Assembly (NCBI GenBank): GCA_015064665.1
Contig: SVRU01000109.1
Coordinates: forward strand, 1-5,085
Source: Oscillospiraceae bacterium
GTDB lineage: Bacteria; Bacillota_A; Clostridia; Oscillospirales; CAG-272
Reading direction: 5' to 3'
Length of the DNA stretch: 5,085 bases
Shown: piece after piece, positions 1-4,886 of the stretch
Numbering within the stretch: position 1 is the stretch's first letter
Layout of the letters: each line of letters starts with the position of its first letter
The notes under the pieces: generated by a model
Databases searched by the model: none
Told to the model about the DNA's origin: nothing
The model's input: the letters and a program-made list of their open reading frames with translations, nothing else
Made by a program: the position numbers and the translations under genes

Positions 1-1
1 T

Positions 2-586
2 TCCAAATCCGACAGCGCATGGTTCAAATACAGAATTGAAGAAACCACTGATATACCGTTAACTTCGGGCAGAACTCTTATGTCTATCGTCGCAACACCC
101 TCTATCGTGAATTACCTAAATTACGATATCAATTTCGGCATTCTTCCTTATCCGATGTTTGACGAAAATCAAAAAGACGTTGGATACCGTTCATACAATT
201 ATGATGGATTTATTACCTTCCCCTCATATATGAGAAACGAAAACATGTCAGTGGAATCAATAGAGATTCTTTCCTTCTTCAGCTCACCCGTTCAAACCGC
301 ATATTATGAAAAGCAGCTTGGCAAACAGGTTGCAGACGCTCCCGATGACAGTGAAATGCTGGTCATTATCTGGAACGGAATATGCACCGATTTCGGTAGC
401 GCATTGTCTCAAATAGACGCTTCTCTCGGAACAAATCTATATATGCTTCCAACTCTCACCCACGCAAACACTACAGAAAACATCGCCTCTTACGTAAAAT
501 CATATGAAAACAAAGGCAACCACGCAATTTCTTCATGGATGAAATCATACGAAAAAATGTTAAAAAAGAACAATAAAAACAATTAA
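2..586 (+). CDS. ABC transporter extracellular solute-binding protein, C-terminal part (5' end outside window)
   Basis: The reading frame is open from base 2 to the TAA at 584-586, giving 194 visible residues. An ATG at 80 lies inside the frame, has no good ribosome binding site and is preceded by protein-like sequence, so I treat it as an internal Met and the gene as truncated by the window edge. Family 1 (sugar-type) solute-binding proteins of clostridia carry a block like the FGILPYPMFDE seen at visible residues 45-55, where the returning lobe follows the hinge. They also have a following aromatic YNYDGF segment, a helix with AYYEKQL (about 100-106), and an acidic SEML.II stretch ending in TDFG. 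The tail ends in a lysine/asparagine-rich helix, as expected for a secreted protein. The signal peptide and lipobox would lie upstream. Its role would be capture of a carbohydrate outside the membrane for an ABC importer. The family call is from remembered motif pattern only; the ligand is unknown. Confidence 0.72.
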   Translation, partial: SKSDSAWFKYRIEETTDIPLTSGRTLMSIVATPSIVNYLNYDINFGILPYPMFDENQKDVGYRSYNYDGFITFPSYMRNENMSVESIEILSFFSSPVQTAYYEKQLGKQVADAPDDSEMLVIIWNGICTDFGSALSQIDASLGTNLYMLPTLTHANTTENIASYVKSYENKGNHAISSWMKSYEKMLKKNNKNN

Positions 587-740
587 GTTATATCTTGTGC
601 AGATACATAAATATAACTCGACCTACGAAAACATATCGGAATTCCCGCAAATCAAAAATACCAGGTCGAATAACACAAAGCGTATCGACAAAATGTGATT
701 TTTGCGGTTAACACCGAAATAAGTCTTATCATTAATAAAT
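587..740. other. AT-rich gene-free stretch after the solute-binding protein gene
   Basis: I see no credible reading frame here. A 7-bp inverted pair (TCGACCT at 618-624, AGGTCGA at 663-669) and a loosely complementary pair (CCGCAAA near 644, TTTGCGG near 702) could fold the 3' untranslated RNA weakly. Neither has the arm length or U-run of a terminator. This is probably the 3' UTR leading to the hairpin at 741. Confidence 0.4.
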
Positions 741-767
741 AAACCCACTTGTTAAGCAAGTGGGTTT
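741..767. terminator. Hairpin, probable terminator of the upstream solute-binding protein gene
   Basis: AAACCCACTTG (741-751) and CAAGTGGGTTT (757-767) are perfect complements: an 11-bp stem around a TTAAG loop. On the plus strand the arm itself ends in TTT but no longer U-run follows. On the minus strand the stem is followed by TTTATTTATTAAT. It can therefore act in either direction and is the first strong hairpin after the stop at 586. It lies 155 bases downstream of that stop, which is long for a simple terminator. Confidence 0.6.
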
Positions 768-852
768 CAGACTGTCGAAAAAGCTGTTATACCGCAAGTA
801 TGATATGGATAAGTAGCAAAACATAATTAAAATCAAAAAAGAATTAAAAAAA

Positions 853-900
853 TAAGCACAAGGCAATCATTGAGAAAGCCTTGTGCTTACTTGCTTTTTT
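853..900. terminator. Bidirectional intrinsic terminator-like hairpin
   Basis: TAAGCACAAGGC (853-864) pairs perfectly with GCCTTGTGCTTA (878-889): a 12-bp stem with a 13-base loop. On the plus strand the stem is followed by CTTGC and six T (895-900). On the minus strand the stem runs straight into TTTTTTT (844-852 region), which makes a textbook minus-strand terminator. No gene on either strand obviously needs it. A minus-strand transcript that would end here could only start in the structured block at 890-1250. Confidence 0.65.
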
Positions 901-953
901 CGTTCTTGCACTCTGACGTACCCTTGTACGCCGACGAATGCAAGAACGAAAAA
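896..953. repeat. 58-bp palindrome with 15-bp perfect arms
   Basis: TTTTTCGTTCTTGCA (896-910) is perfectly complementary to TGCAAGAACGAAAAA (939-953). Inside lies a smaller stem, CGTAC (917-921) with GTACG (926-930) around CCTT. The left arm shares its T-run with the preceding terminator (895-900), so the two hairpins are fused end to end. It has no coding potential. It may be a second terminator, a small palindromic repeat of the REP kind, or part of a larger structured RNA together with the element starting at 960. Confidence 0.6.
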
Positions 954-961
954 TATACCTA

Positions 962-983
962 GGATAACAGTAATAATCCGAAC
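962..983 (+). repeat. Left terminal inverted repeat
   Basis: It begins GGATAACAGTAATAA and ends CCGAAC, with T977 as the one difference from its partner at 1214-1235. The preceding TA (960-961) is a candidate target duplication. Confidence 0.75.
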
Positions 984-1102
984 TCGATTTTGAATGACGA
1001 ATTTTCGCCATTGATGCGTCAGATAGCCTTGCAAATAGCACCACTATTCACTGCGGCTACTTTCTTTCAATGACAAAAATTCGTCTATTCAAAATTCTTC
1101 GA
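984..1102. repeat. Arm A: long interrupted internal hairpin of the element
   Basis: Successive complementary blocks stack in order: ATTTTGAAT (987-995) with ATTCAAAAT (1087-1095); GACGAATTTT (996-1005) with AAAATTCGTC (1076-1085); CATTGA (1009-1014) with TCAATG (1067-1072); TAGCC (1024-1028) with GGCTA (1055-1059); GCA (1031-1033) with TGC (1052-1054); AATAG (1034-1038) with CTATT (1044-1048). The terminal loop is CACCA. Small bulges separate the blocks, as in a structured RNA or a cruciform. Confidence 0.65.
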
Positions 1103-1103
1103 C

Positions 1104-1210
1104 CCCGAAACCGTGTATTTTCGATGATTTCGGTGAGCGGAGGATGCAGATTTATAGGAATAAATCAAGGACGAACGCCGCCGAAAGCGCGATAAGACAC
1201 GGTTTCTGGG
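1104..1210. repeat. Arm B: branched internal hairpin of the element
   Basis: GAAACCGTGT (1107-1116) pairs perfectly with ACACGGTTTC (1197-1206), extended by CCC (1104-1106) with GGG (1208-1210) across a bulged T. Inside, TTTCGG (1128-1133) pairs with CCGAAA (1181-1186). A terminal stem GATTTAT (1149-1155) with ATAAATC (1160-1166) is capped by AGGA. Confidence 0.6.
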
Positions 1211-1213
1211 CGG

Positions 1214-1235
1214 GTTCGGGTTATTACTGTTATCC
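1214..1235 (-). repeat. Right terminal inverted repeat
   Basis: Reverse complement of the left end with one mismatch (G1220). The TA at 1236-1237 follows. The HTH gene's GGAGG begins only 8 bases after this TA. Confidence 0.75.
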
Positions 1236-1245
1236 TAAGTTGATT

Positions 1246-1250
1246 GGAGG
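1246..1250 (+). promoter_or_regulatory. Ribosome binding site of the XRE regulator gene
   Basis: GGAGG ends 6 bases before the ATG at 1257 but only 3 bases before the ATG at 1254. Normal spacing therefore favours the second of the two tandem ATG codons. I found no convincing -35/-10 pair between the element's right end and this site, so transcription must start within or upstream of the inverted-repeat element. Confidence 0.7.
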
Positions 1251-1256
1251 AAAATG

Positions 1257-1985
1257 ATGAATATAGGACAAAAAATCAAACTTTTTCGCGAAAAGAAGGG
1301 AATCACACAGCAACATTTGGCTGAGATGATGAACGTTTCAACTCAAGCGGTCTCAAAGTGGGAGACGGGGGCATCTTATCCCGATCTAGCGTTGATTCCT
1401 CTTCTTGCAGAGTATTTTAACGTGTCTTGCGATGCGTTGCTTACCGATTCGGGAAAAAACGAGCGCGAGACGGTGAATGAGCTGATAAACGCAGGCAAGC
1501 AGGAGTTTGTCACGGAAACAGAGTTTTTTGAATACGTTGAGTCTCTTGAGGATGCCCTTGAGCGTTATCCCAGGTCGAATAAATTGATGCTCACACTATC
1601 TTATGCCTATAGTTCGGTATCCGATAACTCGAAATATAGAGAGCATGGGTGGAAAAAGAAAATTATTGATTACTGCGAGAGGGTATTTTCAAATTCTGAA
1701 GATCTGCAAGAAAAATACAGCGCGATGACTCTGCTATGCTATACTTATAACGGCATTGACAACGCCAGAATAATTGAGATCGCAAATCAGATGCCGGAAA
1801 TATATCAATCAAAGCCGGCATTGATATATCACGGATATGAGGGAGACCAAAAGCTTGAAGGTATGTATGATTACTTTTTGGAGCTGCTTGATACCTCTTA
1901 TGCGGTGCTTTGCAGCCTCAAGGGAAGTAACAGTGAAATCGATGAAGCATATGAAAAAATCAAAACTTTTGCTGAAGACAGATAA
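1257..1985 (+). CDS. XRE-family helix-turn-helix transcriptional regulator with helical C-terminal region
   Basis: A 242-residue cytoplasmic DNA-binding protein. Residues 1-62 form a classical HTH_3 (Cro/CI-type) domain: IGQKIKLFREKKGITQ, then the HTH LAEMMNVSTQAVSKWETG (21-38), then the PLLAEYFNVSCDALL closing helix. The SKWETG recognition motif is characteristic. Residues 66-242 look all-helical, with TPR-like spacing (for example FEYVESLEDALERYP followed by a YAY segment), suggesting ligand or protein sensing. Clostridial relatives I recall often carry a further helical stretch of several dozen residues, so this tail ending in TFAEDR may be shortened; that is inference. Start: ATG 1254 is also possible, adding one Met. 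Its leader is occupied by the inverted-repeat element and its 3' end abuts the hairpin at 1991. The target is unknown; autoregulation or control of the structured region upstream is possible. Confidence 0.88.
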   Translation: MNIGQKIKLFREKKGITQQHLAEMMNVSTQAVSKWETGASYPDLALIPLLAEYFNVSCDALLTDSGKNERETVNELINAGKQEFVTETEFFEYVESLEDALERYPRSNKLMLTLSYAYSSVSDNSKYREHGWKKKIIDYCERVFSNSEDLQEKYSAMTLLCYTYNGIDNARIIEIANQMPEIYQSKPALIYHGYEGDQKLEGMYDYFLELLDTSYAVLCSLKGSNSEIDEAYEKIKTFAEDR

Positions 1986-1990
1986 AAACG

Positions 1991-2032
1991 GTCAAGAATC
2001 CCACCGATGTTTAAGTCGGTGGGATTCTTGAC
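1991..2032. terminator. Convergent terminator hairpin between XRE and AraC genes
   Basis: GTCAAGAATCCCACCGA (1991-2007) is perfectly complementary to TCGGTGGGATTCTTGAC (2016-2032): a 17-bp stem with the 8-base loop TGTTTAAG. On the minus strand the stem is followed by CG and five T (1985-1989), fitting an intrinsic terminator for the AraC-family gene, whose stop is 8 bases away. On the plus strand it lies 5 bases after the XRE stop but lacks a following U-run. Its CCCAC...TTAAG...GTGGG core resembles the hairpin at 741-767. Confidence 0.75.
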
Positions 2033-2040
2033 ATATCAAA

Positions 2041-2910
2041 TTATCTTGTCTTTTTTCTGAGCTGTCCCGGGGTAATGCCTTTTTGGGATTTGAAGCGGGA
2101 AATAAAGTGGCTGGTTGAGGAAAAACCGCAGGAAAGGGCGATGTCGGTGATGCTTTTTTCGGTGGAAACAAGCAGCTTTTCTGCCTCGCTTAGCCTCAAA
2201 AGCGTTATATAATCGCTGAAGCTGCGTCCTACAGCCTTTTTGAAGGAAGCAGAGAAATGATTGTAGCTGAGTCCGCAATACGTAGAAGCGTCGCGTTCAG
2301 TCACGCTGTCGAAATTTTCTGAAATATAAAGTAGGGCTTTTTTTATGGGATCGGTCATTATTGCTTCGGAATGAAAAACGTTTTGCCTGTCCCAATAGCG
2401 AAAGATACCCACAAATATTTTGAGAATGTTGGCTCTTATCGAAAGCTCATAAGCAGGCCCTTGCTCCTCCCATTCGCGCATTATCTCAATGGATAGGGCG
2501 TGAATATCTACGTTTTCAAAATCCTTTTTATGAAAAAGCTTTTGAGGGGAGAGGTCTGACAAAAAGGGTGTTACGTATTTGAACTCGAAAAGAGAGTTGT
2601 CATCAAAATATAATATTCTCGGAGAAAACTTGACACAGATATAATGGGAATCCTTGTTAAAGGAAATATTGTGAAGCTCACCGGAATTTATTATAACAAG
2701 GTCGCCTGAAACCATTCTGTGAGGAGATCCGTTTATCCAGACGTTCATATCGGTATCAAGAGCGTAAAGAAACTCTATATAATCGTGATAATGGTATCTC
2801 TCAACCGTTACCTTGTCGTGCTCGTTGGATTCTTTGGCAAAACAATCGATGCACTGTATCCAACTTTCAACACCGTTTATGATGAAGGCTTTTTCTGCGT
2901 ATGAATACAT
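2041..2910 (-). CDS. AraC-family transcriptional regulator with N-terminal cupin domain
   Basis: A 289-residue cytoplasmic regulator. Residues about 30-115 form a cupin-like sensor: the ERYHYHDYIEFLYAL block (37-51) is the typical metal/sugar-pocket strand, followed by the GDLVIINSGELHNI turn (69-82). Residues about 185-289 are the paired AraC HTH domain. The first HTH covers about 204-225 (DASTYCGLSYNHFSASFK), a linker helix follows (FSDYITLLRLSEAEKLL), and the second HTH is ITDIALSCGFSSTSHFISRFK (254-274), ending ITPGQLRK. Length and architecture are normal for the family. The ATG at 2910 (reverse strand) has GAGG at 2919-2922, 8 bases upstream. It is transcribed divergently from the Gfo/Idh/MocA-ThuA operon, and such AraC proteins usually control the adjacent sugar genes in response to a carbohydrate; that role here is inference. 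Confidence 0.92.
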   Translation of the reverse strand: MYSYAEKAFIINGVESWIQCIDCFAKESNEHDKVTVERYHYHDYIEFLYALDTDMNVWINGSPHRMVSGDLVIINSGELHNISFNKDSHYICVKFSPRILYFDDNSLFEFKYVTPFLSDLSPQKLFHKKDFENVDIHALSIEIMREWEEQGPAYELSIRANILKIFVGIFRYWDRQNVFHSEAIMTDPIKKALLYISENFDSVTERDASTYCGLSYNHFSASFKKAVGRSFSDYITLLRLSEAEKLLVSTEKSITDIALSCGFSSTSHFISRFKSQKGITPGQLRKKTR

Positions 2911-2955
2911 AATGAATACCTCAATCGTAAAAATTTGATATTTTTCAGCTAATAC

Positions 2956-2964
2956 ATTATATCA
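2956..2964 (-). promoter_or_regulatory. Extended -10 promoter of the AraC-family gene
   Basis: Read on the minus strand this is TGATATAAT, a consensus TATAAT (2956-2961) with the TGn extension. It lies 46 bases upstream of the start codon. The hexamer 17 bases further upstream (TAGCAT) is a poor -35, which an extended -10 can compensate. Confidence 0.6.
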
Positions 2965-2979
2965 TAAAAGATGTAAATA

Positions 2980-2993
2980 TGCTATACTATAAT
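2980..2993 (+). promoter_or_regulatory. Promoter -10 region of the oxidoreductase-thuA operon
   Basis: TGCTATACT (2980-2988) is an extended -10, and a perfect TATAAT overlaps it at 2988-2993. No good -35 is found 16-18 bases upstream of either, consistent with dependence on an activator such as the divergent AraC-family protein. Transcription would start near 2995-3001, leaving a leader of about 25-30 bases. Confidence 0.6.
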
Positions 2994-3012
2994 TGTAAAA
3001 AATAAAACTTTT

Positions 3013-3017
3013 GGAGG
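3013..3017 (+). promoter_or_regulatory. Ribosome binding site deciding the oxidoreductase start
   Basis: GGAGG ends 8 bases before ATG 3026. A TTG at 3011 is in frame, but it overlaps this site and would have no ribosome binding site of its own. The five extra residues it would add (MEEID) translate the ribosome binding site, so ATG 3026 is the start. Confidence 0.85.
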
Positions 3018-3025
3018 AAATTGAT

Positions 3026-4093
3026 ATGAATAAAAGATTAAAAGTTGGACTTATAGGTCTCGGCGGCATTATGGGATACGCTCATATGCCCAGATACAGA
3101 GGGGCGGATGACGTTGAAATTGTTGCGATCTGCGACATTCTTCCCGAGAAGATCGAGGCATTTCACCGCAATTTCGGTATGAGAGAGGTCCCCTCCTTTA
3201 CCGATTACAAGGAGCTGCTTGAGGTAGAAGGACTTGATTACGTTGATATTTGCACACCTAACTACCTCCACTCCATAATTGCAGTTGACGCACTGAATAA
3301 GGGCATTAACGTTTTCTGCGAGAAGCCCGATGCAGTCTCTGTGGAAGAAGCTCTCCGAATGAAGGAAGCGGCTGAAAAGAGCGGTAAGAAGCTTATGGTT
3401 ATGAGAAACAACCGTTATCTCAATACTATGCGCTATCTTAAAAAGTTCATCGAAGACGGCAAGATGGGCGAGATCTATTGCGGACGTTGCGGTTGGCAGC
3501 GCCGTCGCGGTATCCCAGGTAAGGGCGGCTGGTTCACTACCAAAGCTCAGTCAGGCGGCGGACCCCTTATCGACTTGGGCGTCCATATGATCGACCTTGC
3601 TATCTGGCTTATGGGCAATCCCAAGCCTGTTGCGGTTTCGGGTTGCACCTACACCAAGTTTGCTGACAGCGACGTTTCCGACTCGGTCAACTCCAACTTC
3701 GGCGACAAGAAGGCAGACGGAATATTTGACGTTGAGGACCTTGCTATGGGCTTCATCAAGTTCGACAACGGCGCGTGCCTGCAGATAGAATTCTCCTGGG
3801 CATCCAACGTGGAAAAGGAGCAGGGCATTCTTGAGCTTCGCGGCGACAAAGCGGGCGCTGAGCTGAAGAATAAGGAGCTAAGAATTTATACCGAGGACAA
3901 CGGAACCCTTGTTGACCTTTGCCCCAAGATCACTGACGGCAACCCTATTCACGCCGCAAACCTCCGTCACTTCGCAGACGTTCTTCTGAACGGTGCAGAG
4001 CCCGACTTCACTCCCGAGCAGGGCGTTGATATGATAAAGATCCTTACCGCGATGTATAAGTCTGCCGAGACAGGTATGGAAGTAAGACTCTGA
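3026..4093 (+). CDS. Gfo/Idh/MocA family NAD(P)-dependent oxidoreductase
   Basis: A 355-residue cytoplasmic enzyme of normal family length. The N-terminal Rossmann fold shows the dinucleotide-binding GLIGLGGIMGYAH (8-20), the acidic residue D37 after VAIC at the end of the second strand, and CTPNYLH (76-82). The family signature EKP is at 99-101, with K100 the expected catalytic/substrate lysine. The C-terminal domain has the GGGPLIDLGVHMIDL motif (177-191), with D183 and H187 as the usual active-site pair. Known members oxidise or reduce sugars, inositols, glycosides and sugar acids with NAD(H)/NADP(H). The ThuA-like gene follows after 25 bases in the same direction, as in rhizobial thuB-thuA type clusters where the oxidoreductase makes 3-keto sugars. 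That makes a sugar or glycoside dehydrogenase likely, but the substrate is not determinable. Codons are more GC-rich (AAG, GGC, GAC) than in the left-hand genes, suggesting good expression. Confidence 0.93.
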   Translation: MNKRLKVGLIGLGGIMGYAHMPRYRGADDVEIVAICDILPEKIEAFHRNFGMREVPSFTDYKELLEVEGLDYVDICTPNYLHSIIAVDALNKGINVFCEKPDAVSVEEALRMKEAAEKSGKKLMVMRNNRYLNTMRYLKKFIEDGKMGEIYCGRCGWQRRRGIPGKGGWFTTKAQSGGGPLIDLGVHMIDLAIWLMGNPKPVAVSGCTYTKFADSDVSDSVNSNFGDKKADGIFDVEDLAMGFIKFDNGACLQIEFSWASNVEKEQGILELRGDKAGAELKNKELRIYTEDNGTLVDLCPKITDGNPIHAANLRHFADVLLNGAEPDFTPEQGVDMIKILTAMYKSAETGMEVRL

Positions 4094-4118
4094 TATTGAT
4101 TCGAAAGGAACTCAAAAA

Positions 4119-4826
4119 ATGAAGGTAGTAGTTTGGAACGAGAATTATCACGAAAAAATACAGCCCATAGTAACCGAAAATTATCCCGGCGGCATTCACG
4201 AATACCTGAAGAGTGTTTTACAGTGCGACGATATTGAGGTAACTACCGCGACCCTTGACGACCCCGAATGCGGTCTTACCGACGAGGTGCTTGACGAGAC
4301 CGACGTGCTTTTGTGGTGGGGACATATGAGACACCATATGGTGCCCGATCAGGTGGTCGCAAGGGTATATAACCACGTGCTTGCGGGAATGGGTATTATA
4401 ATACTCCACTCTGGTCATTATTCCAAGATATTCAAGAAGCTTATGGGCACCTCAGGCACTCTCAAGTGGAGAGCACAGGACAGAGAGAGAATCTGGTGCA
4501 TCAAGCCAAATCACCCTATTGCTGCGGGAGTTGATGAGACATTTGTGCTTGATCCCGAGGAGATGTATGGCGAGAGATTTGACATTCCCGACCCCGAGGA
4601 GATCATTTTCCTTGGCTGGTTCAAGGGTGGTGAGGTCTTCAGAAGCGGTTGCACCTGGACCAGAGGACAGGGAAAGGTCTTCTATTTCCAGCCCGGTCAC
4701 GAGAGCAACACGGCTTTCAAAAATGAAAACGTACAGAAAATTTTGAAAAATGCCGTCAGATGGGCATGCCCCATAAAGAAAAATATTCCCTTTGATTGTA
4801 TCGAGGTCAAGCCGTGCGAGGACTGA
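4119..4826 (+). CDS. ThuA-like domain protein (trehalose utilisation family)
   Basis: A 235-residue protein, the usual size for a stand-alone ThuA-like domain of class I glutamine amidotransferase-like fold, with no signal peptide. Visible landmarks are the N-terminal strand MKVVVWNE, DVLLWWGHMRHH (62-73), the GIIILHSGHYS strand-turn (92-102), the acidic EMYGERFDIP (148-157) and GKVFYFQPGHE (185-195) with H194. In rhizobia ThuA acts with the Gfo/Idh/MocA partner ThuB in catabolism of trehalose and related disaccharides through 3-keto intermediates, and the pairing here supports a similar two-step pathway. The precise reaction is not established from sequence. AAAGGA (4104-4109) precedes ATG 4119 by 9 bases. 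Its 25-base distance from the oxidoreductase stop and the terminator at 4847 make it the second and last gene of a two-gene operon. Confidence 0.9.
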   Translation: MKVVVWNENYHEKIQPIVTENYPGGIHEYLKSVLQCDDIEVTTATLDDPECGLTDEVLDETDVLLWWGHMRHHMVPDQVVARVYNHVLAGMGIIILHSGHYSKIFKKLMGTSGTLKWRAQDRERIWCIKPNHPIAAGVDETFVLDPEEMYGERFDIPDPEEIIFLGWFKGGEVFRSGCTWTRGQGKVFYFQPGHESNTAFKNENVQKILKNAVRWACPIKKNIPFDCIEVKPCED

Positions 4827-4846
4827 TTCGATAAGTAACATAATGA

Positions 4847-4886
4847 TCAGCCATCACTTTTATCGTGGTGGCTGAATTTTCTATTT
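4847..4886 (+). terminator. Intrinsic terminator of the oxidoreductase-thuA operon
   Basis: TCAGCCATCAC (4847-4857) pairs with GTGGTGGCTGA (4865-4875) through 11 bp with one T-G wobble and a 7-base loop. The stem is followed by the T-rich ATTTTCTATTT (4876-4886). It lies 20 bases after the ThuA stop. Confidence 0.85.

Larger units (their letters stand above)
960..1237. mobile_element. MITE-like element with TA-flanked 22-bp terminal inverted repeats
   Basis: The two ends, 962-983 and 1214-1235, are reverse complements at 21 of 22 positions (T977 faces G1220, which would be a G-U wobble in RNA). Each end is bordered outside by TA (960-961 and 1236-1237). The TA pair resembles the target duplication left by IS630/Tc1-mariner-type transposases. 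The 274-bp interior has no transposase frame. It folds into two arms: arm A (984-1102) is an interrupted hairpin and arm B (1104-1210) is a second branched hairpin. Non-coding, TIR-bounded and TA-flanked is the definition of a miniature inverted-repeat transposable element. The mobile call rests on structure alone; no second copy is visible in this window. A large structured RNA closed by a 22-bp P1 helix is the main alternative. Confidence 0.6.

Noticed and set aside
80..82. ATG as start of the left-edge gene
   Set aside because: The same frame is open with protein-like sequence to the window edge, there is no GGAGG-like site before 80, and a solute-binding protein cannot consist of only this C-terminal part.
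844..1044. Open frame of 66 codons on the minus strand
   Set aside because: It runs through the 853-889 and 896-953 hairpins and into the inverted-repeat element. It is rich in Arg/Ser with no ribosome binding site and no recognisable domain, so the frame is incidental to palindromic DNA.
960..1237. CRISPR array or riboswitch
   Set aside because: There are no regularly spaced direct repeats, which excludes CRISPR. The fold does not match any riboswitch core I can recognise, although a novel structured RNA is kept as an alternative.
3011..3025. TTG start adding five residues to the oxidoreductase
   Set aside because: The TTG overlaps the GGAGG that serves ATG 3026, and the extra residues merely translate the ribosome binding site.
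4452..4841. 129-codon open frame on the minus strand opposite the ThuA-like gene
   Set aside because: It lies wholly antisense to a well-supported gene and shows no domain or ribosome binding site; it is a codon-bias shadow.
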